From Drosophila pseudoobscura (taxonomy: Eukaryota > Arthropoda > Insecta > Diptera > Drosophilidae), in NCBI RefSeq assembly GCF_009870125.1, contig NC_046681.1, forward strand, positions 17,249,001-17,313,000: a stretch of 64,000 bases of DNA. Direction: 5' to 3'. Of this stretch, positions 1 through 12,599 are shown one piece after another. The translations under genes and the position numbers were made by a program. Under the pieces are notes generated by a model. The model saw only the letters and a list, made by a program, of their open reading frames with translations. It had not been told where the DNA came from and made no database searches. Each line of letters opens with the position of its first letter. The first letter of the stretch is position 1.

Positions 1-180
1 TCTTTTTATTTAAGACAAATTGAAGTAAATAAATTTAAAAAATGTAGTCAGTATTTTATCAGACCAATAAAACACGGTTACAGTAAGCTTCGTATAACTA
101 TCTTCTCCTAAAATGAAACTTACTCGAACTTTGCTAGCTCCTCTTAGCTATTTAATCATGTAGAATATAGGTGAGCTTAC

Positions 181-1080
181 CGTCCTATGCACTTTCGTGT
201 TTGATGCATCACACCTCCACCACAACTTCGTGAACATTCACTCCAGTTACTCCAATTATCCCACCGCGGATATGTACGAACTTTGAGCTCGAATCTTTTC
301 CTAGCTAAGATGTTTGGAAAATTCACTGGAGTCATTGGTGGGCTTATAATCTTTGCAGTGGATTCTGTGGAAACTTTAATACCCTCTTTTATTAGATGGA
401 CATCAGGAAATGAAGACATTGTTGTTGTATCCACTAGTTTAGATGACGAGATTTCGTAATGACTTTCATTCTGTAATATTTCCAACGGTTTTAGCGTCAT
501 TAAATTTGTTGTACTGGAATGTTTAGGTATAATTTCGTTTTGTATATATTGTTGTTTTTGTTTTTTCCCCCCTTTTTGGGTTATGGTCATTTCTTTTTTT
601 TGGCGCCACAAGTTAGAACGCTCTGATAATAATGGCTGGTTCGTTGGGATTTTGTAGGACTTTGGCTTACAATGTTTTTTTAGCCAATCTTGATGTTTCT
701 AGAAGGTAAAAGATAATTTAAATAGTAATATTATATATAAATGTATAAGTGTATATATGTGGGTGATGTTATTTCGTGTGTACATGTGTGAAAGTTGTTC
801 GCTAAGTATCTTTTTCTTCCTCGGCATCCCTGTTTCAGACTATCAGAATCTACAACATCTCCTTCCAAAGCCGACCATAGTATGAATTTATATTGCGTCC
901 ATATCGCAAACATATATTTGTATAGTGTTTTGTTAATTCTCAATAGCTCAGGATAAACAGTCTTATAATTATGGATATCACTTTTACTTCATTTAATAAC
1001 TTACCTTTATTCGTTCTATGGTGGATATTTTCGTCTCTATGCAATCAGTACCAGCGATATATGCACCGATAATACAAATA
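181..1080 (-). CDS. loh: ADAMTS-like secreted protein with thrombospondin type 1 repeat (two internal exons; partial gene)
   Basis: Two exons on the minus strand join in phase. Exon 1005..1080 lies between a strong acceptor (poly-T then CAG) and donor GTAAGT, and encodes IGAYIAGTDCIETK, which resembles the end of a signal peptide. Exon 181..698 begins after ttctag and ends at donor GTAAGC. It encodes a Ser/Thr- and Lys-rich linker and then the start of a TSP1 repeat, WDNWSNWSECSRSCGGGV, with the usual Trp and Cys spacing. TSP1 repeats of this kind occur in extracellular-matrix proteins of the ADAMTS/ADAMTSL group. In D. melanogaster the ADAMTSL gene lonely heart (loh), which I recall lying near region 31, is the best positional candidate. 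The symbol is inferred from domain and neighbourhood. The initiator exon lies above 1080 and was not found. The rest of the gene lies left of the window. Confidence 0.6.
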
Positions 1081-2379
1081 CTGAAAAAAAGAAACGAATT
1101 TTTTACAATGTATAATCATTTTTATCAAAAATCAAACGTTGCATTACTTTGCACTAATGTCCAGAAATAACCGCAACAATGGAAAGCTAGCGTTGGGGGA
1201 CGGAAACGCAGCCGCGCACCCTCAAGGTCACTAACGAGGGCAAAACGAACTCACGCAGTGGGGAAGGCTATCAGAATATTCGTTTGTTCGCGCAGCGTGT
1301 CCGCAGTGAAGAAGTTCGCAGAAGAATTCCAAAAGTACGGTGCGAGGAAGAAATAAAATGGTCCCCAGCGACCAGTGGATATGCGGAAAAGTGCCGAGGT
1401 TATCTCTCAACAACAAAGTACGAGGGTGACCTAATGGGGTGAGGAAGGGCTGTGAAATTCCACAAGCCGGGGGCCCAAGCACTTCCTGATTCACACGCGA
1501 CCAGTACCATTCGGTTTAGCACTGCAGATTAAATTCCTGACTCGCTCTCAGAACTCATCAACCTATTTGTGCTGTCATCGCTCGGCCTCTCTCGATTCTG
1601 CGCAACTCGGTTCCAGCTTCCGGTCTTTGATCGGCTTCTCCCGGTAGCTGCTTCTATTAATCATCGGCTTTCTCCCGTTATTCTGCGTATGACCGTTCTT
1701 TCTTTGTGATTGCTGTCCTCAATTGACCCTAAACCTTATACCCCTTCTAGTACTAATTCCTCACCATCCATGTTTTGGATGGATACGCAAGCCACTCTGC
1801 TTCCACACAACCCCGGACGTGACTGTCCCCTAACCCATATCTAGGTCCCATATTACAACCAAATATATACTGATGTAATTGGCTAGGAAAATGGAGCGAC
1901 TGACAGTCTGTAACCCGGCCACCCGACTTCCTTACAGGTTTTAAAGTATTTGTTATCTTCCTACCCAAAAATCTCAAAAAATAACATACAAAATTTAAGC
2001 AGAATAATCTATTTAAGTGTGTGTTTTACGTGTTTTGTGACTGTCTTTCTGAATTGTAACAGTTAGAGCAGAAATTTGATCAAATTGTGTATGTGTGTTA
2101 CAGAGAACAATGCCAGAAAGACGCGAACGAGCCCAGATGAACAGATGAGAAAGAACAGGGGAACTAATCCAACAAGAAAATCAACATCGACAATTGGATC
2201 GGAGAAAAACGCGCCGTTACATAATGGACAATTAATAATTGAGAAAAAAGTACATCGAGTATTTACATCCGCTTCGTTTTTTCGACTAGCATCCACTCTT
2301 TCATTAAACAACAACGGGTCGCAGGTGGCGGATAGGGAACGGCCTACCTCGGTAGCTCAGCTGGGAATAAGCGGGCATC
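1081..2379. other. Gene-poor stretch, nothing firmly identified
   Basis: This should hold the upstream intron or 5' part of the ADAMTS-like gene. Open frames on both strands (for example 1231..1494 and 2076..2384) show no recognisable domain and no splice context. The 2060-2380 part is compositionally like the LINE that follows, but I cannot assign it. Confidence 0.3.
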
Positions 2380-4620
2380 CCTAACGAAAGTACCGAAAAT
2401 AATCGGTTCCGGACAGTCAGCGGGTGTTCGCTTGAGGTACCGCCTTATATAAGTAGCTCACACACCCCTATACACTACCTACCCACATACTAACCCCCAC
2501 ATCGACCTCACACCGGGCCGGACAACGTGTGTTATTCGACCCGTACCGAGCGTCTGCCTGCCTCTGGCCCCAGGCCCCAGCTAACGAAGAGCTCAGGGGC
2601 TTGGCAGACCCCTGTTCTAACGATGCCTTACCCGGAAACGTGGATCTCTGCCCTGACTGACCATTTCCCTTCTCTGCATTTCGTGGGATGACATGGAAAA
2701 CAATAATATAACTATAAGAGCTAAAAACAAATTAGTCTGAACTCCCCAAACGCCAACTGGGAGCAATCCTAAGCATATAAAGGCCCCGGCCCGAAGGCCT
2801 GACCCAACAAGCTCAACATCAGGCAAAACCTGCAAGATAGAAGGCGGCTGTAAGAAGAAGGCTAGGGGGTCCCAACAATAACCTGGACTGAGTGGTACGG
2901 CAACTCCCGAAGCCGACCCCTTGGAAAGCCAGACACCTTGCCCGACCTTCTGAGAAAAGCGGACGGGGACAAGCGACAAGTGCCGAAAACAAACGCCAAA
3001 CCTATGCCGAAAAGAGGAGTGTTTCTTGCCAGTACTACCTGACATAACCCTAGAGCAGAAAAAGGTGGCTCCTCAAGCGAAAAGACAGCGCTCGCAAGAG
3101 ACGCCTGGACAGGCTGCAAAGCTCTCTAGAGTGCTGTCCAACGTCGTCCTTGCGCAGATTGTCCGAAGGCCAGAGTATGGGTGACAGCTACCTTTAAGGA
3201 GCCAGAGTGTATCCTCAAAATGTTGCAAAGGTGCAACCCAAACCTTCCGACCTCCGACTGAAAGGTAGTTAAAGTTGAGACGACGCATGGACTGAAAAAC
3301 CAGGCCCTGATCGCTCCCAAAAAAGCGTCACTGGCGCCGATAGAGGCAGCTAAAAGCGAGCTGAATTACGAGAATCAAGGTGTACAAGTCGAAACCAGCG
3401 GCCGTGGGGCGTCCTGTCGTTACTGCGTAGATCGCGGCACCTGATGTCGAGCTGGAGCCGGACAAAAAAGGTTACTCTTCAGACGACTCGGACGATGACA
3501 TTACAGTGGTGGAGAACCTTGAAGATGTTCCTAAAAATACTTAACATCAATATCTACAACCGTAAAGCAGTATCTGCTGGCCTTATACTCCGCTTGGATG
3601 CGAGCGGACCCGACGTAGCGCTTATCCAGGAGCCTTGGGTAGTAGGAAACAAGGTCTGTGGATTAGCGATGAAGGAGTACAAGCTTATTGTATCCCAAAA
3701 CGAAGGTACAACCAGTACGTGCATATTTCCAAGAAAGCATATTTCGGCTCCATAACTTTAGTAACTGTGAGTGATGTCCTAAAAGGCTCACGAGGAAAGT
3801 AATCCCCCTCACGATCCCATTCGCTAGCTTGCGAGCGACAGTGACAGATAGGACACAGGTTCACACATAGGCTGCGACGTCAACGCCCTTCACATCCAAT
3901 GTTGGTAACTTTTTAGCTTTATCCTTAACTCTAATCTAATGAGGGGGTTATTGGCCTCATCTTAGCATCTTAAAAATTTCTAGACATAGAATCCTCGAGG
4001 ACTATTCCTCCTCTGACCACAGGTACATCGATACGGTAATATCGCTCCTGAATATATTAGCCAACAGGAAAGCCTTCACGGTAGCATGCCCCACAAACAA
4101 ACCAAAGGGGGAAAATGAAAATGAAAAATTTTGCGTCAGAGGCCGCATAACTTTGCAAGTTTCTCTAAAAAACCACCCCCTCGGTAAGGTACCTACCTCA
4201 AAAGGAATGGACTTTACTCCGAACAGCTAGACATGCGCCACTCCTTCAGGCTCCCTCACCACTGTAGTGTTTTCCTAGCGGAGATCATATTAATCAAGGA
4301 AGCTCTGAGCTGCCTTCCGGCAGCTGCCGTTACGGCAACTCGAATAAACATTTATAGTGTGCGAAGCTGCGAACAAAAACCGTGACAGACTGACGCAGAT
4401 CTCTTTACGAGATGGCTCAGCAATTTGCTATCTGCCTTATACGGGTCCAGGGCCATCAGGGCAATTGTATAGCAGATGATTTGCCCAGATCTTCCCTTCT
4501 CCAAGACTAGACAGATAATCGTATGCCAATAGCCGCCTGTAAACTTATCATAAAACAACATAACAAGCGACGAATAGGCGATAGGTGGCAACTAGTGGCC
4601 AGAAGGAACATGAAGGTATG
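2380..4620 (+). mobile_element. LOA/Bilbo-type LINE, internally deleted
   Basis: The left part (about 2380-3440) is a 5' region that recurs in diverged form near 61.2 kb. An APE-type endonuclease start is readable at about 3530-3670: DVALIQEPWVVGNKVCGL, typical of the LOA/Bilbo group. At about 4225-4500 the plus strand reads like the RNase H domain that LOA-clade elements carry after the reverse transcriptase (LPHHCSVFLAEI, then IRVQGHQGN and CIADDLP). Only about 550 bp separate endonuclease and RNase H, so the reverse transcriptase is missing. Stops interrupt the frames. The clade call rests on motif recall. Confidence 0.65.
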
Positions 4621-4649
4621 GATTTCTCCTCCGATCTCCTCCGAACGCT

Positions 4650-6320
4650 AACATATGCTTTTCTCGTCAAGGAAAATGGTCACAAAAGGTACCATACGGC
4701 TAGGCGGTTCCGTGGAACAATCGCTAGAACTGTCTGGGGGTGAACACTCGTGAACCGAACAGCACTCTATCGAAAATATAAGATGCTTTTTGCAGCTTTG
4801 GTATACTGGGTAGACTTTTTCCGTTTGATGATTTCGAAAATTCATTGAAAACCATTTACAGTTTTTTTAGTGGCAGTTTGATGAAGAAAAAAATTTGTTT
4901 CCATGTGACCAAAATCATTGTCGCTCAACTTGTCCTTACTTATGTGATAGGATCATAATCTTACTCGCTCCCAAATTTCATGTTCTCTCATCATACTATT
5001 ACCATAAATTGGCGCTTTCACTTTGTTAAAAAAACACATTCGCTACCGTAACTCTAACGTGCGTACCTTCCTTTGACCAGTTTTTGGGAGCTATCAAGGC
5101 CAGTAAAGTGTATCGCCCAGACCCGTATTCGTAACGCAGGGCAGACATAAAAACCTGTTGAAAATAACTCCCAAAAGTAATATTTGCTTTTGCAAATCAA
5201 TCTCGCGCAACCCACATAACCGAGAACTCAACATACATATATACACAGATCCCAAACCTAAGTGGATATACCCTTTTTGCCCAGTATATATGGGGATATC
5301 GTCAGTTCTGACGCCACGATCTAACATTTATAGACGGTTGTATGGAACGGTAAATTCGTATGTCCATTTGTACGGAGGCAACGGAACACTTTCGTCCATC
5401 TCGTCACATTCAACGTGTGCGTGCCATTTTCCTTCTTATCGCAGCCATCGACAGCCGTTGGCATCTAATTTTGCTCTCTACGTTTCTGTTGTTCTAAGTC
5501 GCATCACTCTCTGCGCCAGTGACATCGACGCTGCGTACATAGATCGACCAACACATTTGCCACTGTCGCTGTCTAACGTTGCACCTACCGCACGTTAACG
5601 CTCACGCTATTTCAGCTATTTAAAGTTTACGATCGAAACTGAAAGCCACTTTTCGTCGCCTCCCGCCATTGCAGCGCTGCCTTCGTCGTTTTCGTTGGTA
5701 CAACGGCCCGCACATCTTCATCGTTTCTTTTCCGCCGTTGCAGCTGCCTTTACCTAAAAAAGTACAATCATCAAAGGGCCAAAATCAAGTGAAACATTTC
5801 TCGCATTAAAACGACAGTCGACGCATAAAACACTGGTTTAAACATCAGCTGTTGAACTTAAATATCGTTTGGGCATTCTGGAGTCATACTTTAAGCAGGC
5901 GATGACTGTGCAATCTAGCATCGAAAACATGGATCCAGAATACAATGGACGCGAAGATCTCAAAGACTCAAAGCTGTGTGACTAATTTGCCGACAATCAA
6001 ACAACTTCTTAGCGAGGATTAATGCCCCACAGTTTAGGTACAAGGCTTCCCCGTTTGGCGTTTGGCCAACTTGCCAACATGGCACCCAAAAACGGAATGC
6101 AAATAGATATACAAAAAAAAATGTTGTTAATATTGCAAAATGCAATTTTGATTTCAGAATATAATGTAATATGTCATATTTCATCAACTGTTAAGGCATA
6201 CACTTGTAAAAATGTAGTTTGCTTACCTGCATATAACAAATATATTTTTCATTTTGAATTTCTGGAAAAAAAAAACCTTGTATTAGTCATTTAAAAAACA
6301 AACACAATTTTTAACATAAA
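4650..6320. other. Unassigned intergenic stretch with a GC-richer core
   Basis: About 5380-5960 is richer in GC and CpG than its surroundings and carries an open frame on the plus strand (5158..5598) without a recognisable domain. A short frame beginning ATG at 5901 (MTVQSSIENMDPEYNGREDL) stops after 27 codons. It could be the 5' leader of an unrecognised gene or part of a transposon. I see no support for either. Confidence 0.25.
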
Positions 6321-6324
6321 AACC

Positions 6325-6610
6325 GAGGGGGAACGTTGTGAGTCGCGGCTAAGGCCGCGGACGCGTGCGTAGCCAGTGCAAATTAATTTGCACACACAAA
6401 GAACGAAAATCTGTGGCATCCGCAATTTTTAAGATACAAGAAAACCAAAAGCGCAGAATCATAGAGATTAACCAGATTTCCAGACTGCAAAATCTGATTT
6501 TTATCTGATTACTATTATAGTCAGAAGGAACAAATAAAACACGCTTACTCATTCCCTTTCTTATTCTCTCTCACTCTCCCTCGCTCGCTTTCTCTCACAA
6601 ACTCTTCCGT
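6325..6610 (-). mobile_element. DINE-1-like Helitron fragment (inverted middle part with a forward 5' tip)
   Basis: A 5' tip GGGGAACGTTGTGAGTCGCG (from about 6328) is followed by sequence that, read on the minus strand, matches the middle of the complete copy at 7772..8340. Shared segments include AATCTGGTT-A-TCTCTAT and the TTTTGGTTTTCT block. It seems to be a rearranged or composite remnant. Confidence 0.45.
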
Positions 6611-6989
6611 CTGGAGTGGTTCCACCGATTTATATAAAAAATTGTTTGTTAAACAATCAGTTTGTCCCTTTTGCGAAATACGATACCAAACGGGATTTAC
6701 TAACTTACATCAATTACATACATCATAAGGTCACACATATACTGACTGAGTACGGGTATCAAGTGCAGCCGCGGCCCTTACCGCGTCACAACGTTCCTGT
6801 ACGTTTTTCTTAACCTTGTTGCAAACGATACGGTTATCGGAACGTCAGAACAGAGGTTTTTGTGCGCGTAATGTCCCAAATTGTACAAATTGAAGCTCTT
6901 GCGTCTTATATTACTCTATATTAAAAGTATACAAATAAAGTATTTACATTTATATACTAATATATAAAAGTAAAATGATATACAAAATG

Positions 6990-7330
6990 GTCGGGAAAGT
7001 TGTGAGCCGCCGCAAGGGACGCAGCTTTACTTTTATACCCAATATTTAATCAGAATGTACAAAAGTAGTATCATGATTTAATTAACATATACAATATATT
7101 TATAACCGATACAAAAATAGTATAGGGGTATATTAGATTTGTGGTAACATCCAGAATGAGGAGCTTCTGACCCTATCAGCATCAATAGCCGAATGGATAT
7201 AGCCATGTCTGTCCGTTCGTACTTATTAGCGCCTAGATCTCAGAGGCGTAAGAGCTAGAAGAACCAAATTGTGTGTAGGCTCTTGCGATATTAAAATGCA
7301 AAGGACGAAAATATGTGACACCCACAATGC
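6990..7330 (-). mobile_element. DINE-1-like Helitron fragment, inverted
   Basis: Read on the minus strand, 7140-7300 matches the 3' half of the family (gacggacagacatggctat, the gctattgatgctga block, and the stretch ending in a cattctggatgttac-like sequence). A diverged 5' tip (GTTGTGAGCCGC) is at about 6998. Confidence 0.45.
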
Positions 7331-7369
7331 CGAAGCTACTATCTGAATCACTATTTTAGATAATTGGTG

Positions 7370-9600
7370 TAATTTTTGATAAAATAAAAGTTGTTATCTA
7401 TAGATTGAATAGGATGGTACCAATGTCATAACATAATATAAAATAACATATTTAAATTTAATTTTCGAACGATGAAACAAATTTATAATTTTTTTTAATA
7501 ATTATTACATACAAATATTTAGAACATATTTTTGGATTTTTTTTTTTTCTAAGATCTATAGTAAACTTTGTTTCTATATTATTTGAATTATTCAGTTAAT
7601 CTCAAGCTATGTCTTTTACAAGCACCGTAAACGCCGCGTGCTACGCAAATTCGAACTGAAATTTCGTAAAAATGGTTTAAGAACGAAGCGAATGAATACA
7701 AAGCCATCAGCTTCGAAGTAAGATTCATCGTTACTCAAGCGGTTGAATTCGAACAAAAGCCATTATAAAAAGAGGGAGAACGTTGTAAGTCGCTGCTACG
7801 ACCGCGACTCTATATTTATACTCGATACTCAGTCAGTATGGCTCCCATATGCCAGATGGCGCACATAATGCACGACAGAGGGTGTGGGAGATAGACAGAA
7901 AATAAGTAAATGGCGTAGCCACTATTCTATTTATTTGTTATTTGTCTGGCTATAATAAGGATTCGATTTGATTCAGATGCTGCAGTGTGGAAAATCTGGT
8001 TATTCTCTATCAGTCTGCGTTTTTGGTTTTCTCGAATCTTCAAAATTGGGGACGACACGTACATATTTTCGTCCGTTGTGGGGGCGGAAGAGGGCGGGGA
8101 ACATTTTTGAAACAATCTTGATTCAGTGTGATATCACAAGAGTCTGAATATACAAATTTCGTTGCAAACAAGACGGAAAGACAGACATACAGACATGACT
8201 ATATAGACTCGGCTATTGATGCTAATCAAGAATATATATACTTTATTGGGTCGGAAACGCTTCCTTTCGGGTGTTCAACACATCCACTGCAACCAAAAAT
8301 CGAATATACCCCTATTCTCTTTTTGAGTATCGGGTATAAATACAGGGCTTAGCTCATAGTGCCATAGTAGCCATCATCTTGCCTCCAACCACCCGCAACC
8401 ACTAGTTGAAAGCAAACAAGCGATTGTCAGGCCTACCCATTTATATCTATGTATGTCCACATGGCCATACATACATACATGTATACGCATACAACGAGAT
8501 GCATGTTGATGTAAATATATACATATGTACACACATAAACACCAAATATCGTTGCCGCCCGAACATTTATACCCGACAAAAAAATAAATATACTTTTAAA
8601 ACGAATACTTTTTGAAGCGAATTATCATTTGATTCATTTATCAAACTAAAACTGGTGGAACCTTGATTCTTATCTGATTGAAAAGTGCCCTTTTCGGATG
8701 ATGTTCGACGTTATGTATATGTGTAAGGATATGCTTCCGAGTTCTTAAGCTTAACCACGTATATAAAATTAGTATTTTTTATTTACAGTTTGTAGAAATG
8801 AAAATAAAAATGAAAAATATGCAGAAAAAATATCTTATTACAATTTTCAAAGCGCAAATTAACAGGTTTATACATTATCCCAATTGAGCGTGAAAGAGAT
8901 ATAATCAAAATTTTCGGGACCAAACTGTAGATGATTTACGCATAAAAAAAAGTTCTTTCAACTACTCCTTCTCGTTAATATCTCGTTTTATAACGGTAGA
9001 AGCACCATGCGGATCGTACCAAATTAAATACATCATGGTATTCGTAACCTTAGCCTGCCTGCATAAAATACTCTTTTCATCTGCGACTGCAACGTATTTC
9101 GTTAAGCGAAAAAACACGAAGAAAACTCGAACATTTGTCTATTTTTTTATGCACATTTATATACATACGTGTAACGAGTTTATGAACTATACAAAATAAG
9201 TAAGAACACTGGTTTTTCTACATATATATTTTTCTATATACATATGTATATATATTTGATTTAATAAGTTATTTTATTTCTATTTGGCTTATTTGGCTTA
9301 AGCCCACGAGTGAGTTTGATTAGAATATTCTAAGCACCAAATATTTTATTGTCTTAAAGCCTATGGCGGCTGTTTATGTATCTCTATCAGACTTTGTTAT
9401 TTTTGCCCGTTATATATGCATTTTTATACATTACCTACATACTGTAATCGGTTTAATTTATTAAGAAAACAGCTATTTTCAGCAATTACTTATTTTTTGA
9501 CTAATCATCCCAATGGGAGCTAAAAGCCAGCCAGGAAGCAGATCGAGCATTTCTAAAGCTATATAATCTGTATATGTTTCACTTGTTTGACGGACTAGTC
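7370..9600. repeat. 1.6 kb dispersed/direct repeat, copy A (interrupted)
   Basis: The blocks 7375-7771, 8341-8665, 8780-9150 and 9170-9595 recur in the same order and orientation at 10873-11288, 11289-11645, 11655-12090 and 12058-12455. Shared landmarks include TTTTCGAACGATGAAA, GAACGAAGCGA, CAGGGCTTAGCTCATAGTGC, and the GCCAGCCAGGAAGCAGATCG block near 9530. This copy carries a DINE-like insertion (7772..8340) and about 110 bp of extra sequence at 8667-8780. No coding frame spans it. Family unknown. Confidence 0.7.
7772..8340 (+). mobile_element. DINE-1-like (non-autonomous Helitron) insertion, apparently complete
   Basis: The 569-bp insert runs from GAGGGAGAACGTTGTAAGTC to GAGTATCGGGTATAAA. 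It includes the family's cagacagacatg, ggctattgatgctaatcaag and ggtcggaaacgcttcctttc landmarks. Its ends can be fixed because the second copy of the host repeat is uninterrupted at 11288/11289 (tataaaaa then tacagggc). The insertion is between A and T with no target duplication, as expected for Helitrons, give or take one or two ambiguous A's. No coding capacity. Confidence 0.75.
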
Positions 9601-9639
9601 CGATCTGGCGGTTTCTATTCATATACAACCTGAAAAGCA

Positions 9640-10175
9640 CTCTACATATATACGATACTCAGTCAGTATGTGCATTTCTGTCTGGTTTCCCTCCGCAAGA
9701 AAGCGCACACTGCCCAAGCAAAAGTGTGTGAGAAAGAGGGAATGAGTAAGTGCGTTTGCGGACGACGTTGCGTAGCCCCTGGCTCCGTTGCTCCTTATGG
9801 CTATAATAATCATCAGCTCTGAGGATATGGTCATTCAAAATTGTACATACCACAGATTTTCTTTTTTGTGGGGGCGGAAAGGGGCGTGGCAAAATTTTGA
9901 AAAAAAAAAACTTTATTCAAAGTGGTATCACAGGAGTCCGGATACAAAATTTCGTTGCTCTAGCTCATATAGTCTCTAAGAACTAGGCGTTAAACAAGAC
10001 GTTCGGACGTACGGACAGACAGACAGATATACATGGCTCTATCGACTCGGCTATTGATGCTGATCAAGAGTATTTGTATATACTTTATGGGGTCGGAAAC
10101 GCTTCCTTCTGGATATTACACGCATCCATTTTCTACACAAATTTAATAAACCCTCTTGATCGAGTATCGGGTGTA
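9640..10175 (+). mobile_element. DINE-1-like Helitron copy
   Basis: It shares tatacgatactcagtcagtat at the left, and gacagacagacagatatacatgg, ctcggctattgatgctgatc, ggggtcggaaacgcttcctt and gagtatcgggtgtaaat at the right, with the copy at 7772..8340. Confidence 0.65.
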
Positions 10176-10369
10176 AATCGATAGATGACTTTATGATGCA
10201 TGATTTGAGTATATGACACCTTCACCAGAGAATCCCAAATTGCAAAACATCCCAAATTGCGCTGCGAGAGTTTGACAAAGGGGTTTGGCTCTGGTAGCTC
10301 TCCGCTTTGGATGGAAGCTCTCACGTAGAAGAGAGAAAGAGGGAACCACGTTTGATAGTTATGTGCTCG

Positions 10370-10745
10370 ATTGCTGGATGAAGAAGACCGTGTGAAGCCG
10401 GAACGTATCCACAGACAGTCGATCTATTGATTCTGGCCATAATAATGACTTTATTTTGAATAATTCTGCCAGTTAGTTTTTTAGCTGTTTCAAAAATGTG
10501 GATGGCACATATATTATTCCTTTGAGGGGGCATTGGAAAGTTTTTAGATACACATGTAATAGTGGAGGAGTCTAGATACAAAATTTTGATTGTTTTAACT
10601 CTTATAGTCTCTGAGATCTAGACAGACAGACATACATAGCTATATTGAAGAAATATATATATACTTTACGGGGTAGGAAATGCTTCCTTCTGGGTGTTAG
10701 ACACAGCTACATAAAAATAATATATCCCTTATAGACTCAATACTC
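10370..10745 (+). mobile_element. DINE-1-like Helitron 3' fragment
   Basis: The 3' landmarks are present: agacagacatacatagctat, atatactttacggggtagga, atgcttccttctgggtgtta, and an AT-rich tail. The 5' part is diverged or missing. It sits between the two copies of the 1.6 kb repeat. Confidence 0.55.
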
Positions 10746-10864
10746 TTTAAGTATAATAAAAAATAGCCGCAATTTCAAAATTGTAAGTTGAGCCGTTTAA
10801 TCTGTACGTTAATTTGTCAGAAAGTATCTATGACAAAAATAAATTTGTAACATTAATAATTTTC

Positions 10865-12455
10865 AAATAGCTGGTGTAATTTTTGAAAAAAGAACAAAAC
10901 AATTATTATGTATAGATTGAATAGGATGGAACCAATGTTATAACATAATATAATAATATAACACATTTACAATTCATTTTCGAACGATGAAATAAATTTT
11001 TAATTTTTTGTAATAAATATTACATACAAACATTTATTAAAGTAGAACTTTATTTTTATTTTTTTGCTATGCTCTATTGCACACTTTATTTCAATTTTAT
11101 TGGAATTATCCAGTTAATCTCAAGCTATGTCCGTTACAACCACCGTAGTCGCCGCGTGCTACGCAAATCCGAACTGAAATTTCGTAAAAATGGTTTAAGA
11201 ACGAAGCGATGAAAACAAAGCCATCAGCTTCGATGTAAGATTCATCGTAACTCAAGCGGTTGAATTCAAACAAAAGCCATTATAAAAATACAGGGCTTAG
11301 CTCATAGTGCCATGGTTGCCATCATGTTGCCTCCCACCACCCGCAACCACTAGTTGAAAGCAAACGAGCGATTGTCAGGCCATGCCCACCCATTTATATC
11401 TATGAACTTATGTACATATATGTCCAAATGGCCATACATACATACATACATGTATACGCATAGAAAGAGATGCACGTTGATGTAAATATATACATATGTA
11501 CACACATAAATACCAAATATCGTTGCCGCCCGAACATTTATACCCGACAAAAAAATAAATATACTTTTAAAACGAATACTTTTCAAAGCGAATTATCATT
11601 TGATTCATTTATCAAACTAAAACTGGTGGAACCTTGATTCTTATATTACATCATTACATTTTGTAGAAATAAAAATACAAATTAAAAATATGCAAGAAAA
11701 AGTATATTGTGAAAATTTTCAAAGCGCAAATTATAAAATCAACAGGTTTATACATTATCCCAATTGAGCGGCAAAGAGATATGATGAAAATTTGGAACCA
11801 AATGGTAGATGAGTGACGCATAAAATCATTTTTCATCAGTTACTCCTACTCGTTAATTCATCGTTATACTTCATTTAAAAAAATAGAAACACCAAGCATA
11901 TCGTCCCAGATTACATACATCATGGTATCCTAACACTTACATACCTATATTACTTCTGCTTGCCTGTATAAAATACGGTTTTCATCCGTGACTGAAAAGT
12001 ATTTCGTTAAGCGAAAAAACACGAAGAAAACTCGAACAATTGCCCGTTTACTTATGTGTAACGAGTTTATGAACTATACAAAAAAAGAAAGAACACTGTT
12101 ATTAATTGTACTCTATATATTTATTACATATGATAAGTTATCTTATTTTTATTTGGCTTAAAATCACAAGCGATTGTGAATATAATATTCCAAAAACGAA
12201 ATATTTTATTCTCTTAAAGCCTAGGGCGGCTGTTTTTGTATCTCTATCAGACTTTGCTTATTTTTGCCCGTTATATATGCATTTACATATATACATACTG
12301 TGTTCGGCTTAATTTATTAAGAAAACACCTAATCCTGCAATTACTCATTTTTTGACCACTCATTCCAATAGGAGCTAAAAGCCAGCCAGGAAGCAGATCG
12401 AGCATTTCTAAAGCTACACAATCTGTATGTGTTTGACTGGATTGACGGACTAGTC
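10865..12455. repeat. 1.6 kb dispersed/direct repeat, copy B (empty at the Helitron site)
   Basis: Direct-orientation homologue of 7370..9600. It lacks the DINE-like insert, so it preserves the pre-insertion sequence at 11288/11289. Several small indels separate the copies and identity looks moderate to high by eye, so the duplication is not brand new. Confidence 0.7.
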
Positions 12456-12599
12456 TGCATAGAATCAGACCCGAGACCAATCAATCAATCTATTCATCCA
12501 CGAGATTCATGTACTTTATGTATTATTTCGTTTTATGCGATGCCAAGTTTCCTTTGCTTTTGAGAAAAGTCTCGAAGTTTACGCGGATCATCATTTGAC

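Noticed and set aside
731-943. 70-codon minus-strand frame between the two ADAMTS-like exons
   Set aside because: The flanking exons (1005..1080 and 181..698) join directly in phase. This frame has no acceptor or donor of its own and ends in microsatellite-like codons.
8406-8615. Tyr/His/Ile-rich ORF in the 1.6 kb repeat
   Set aside because: Composition is that of translated TACATA microsatellite. Not conserved as a frame in the second copy.
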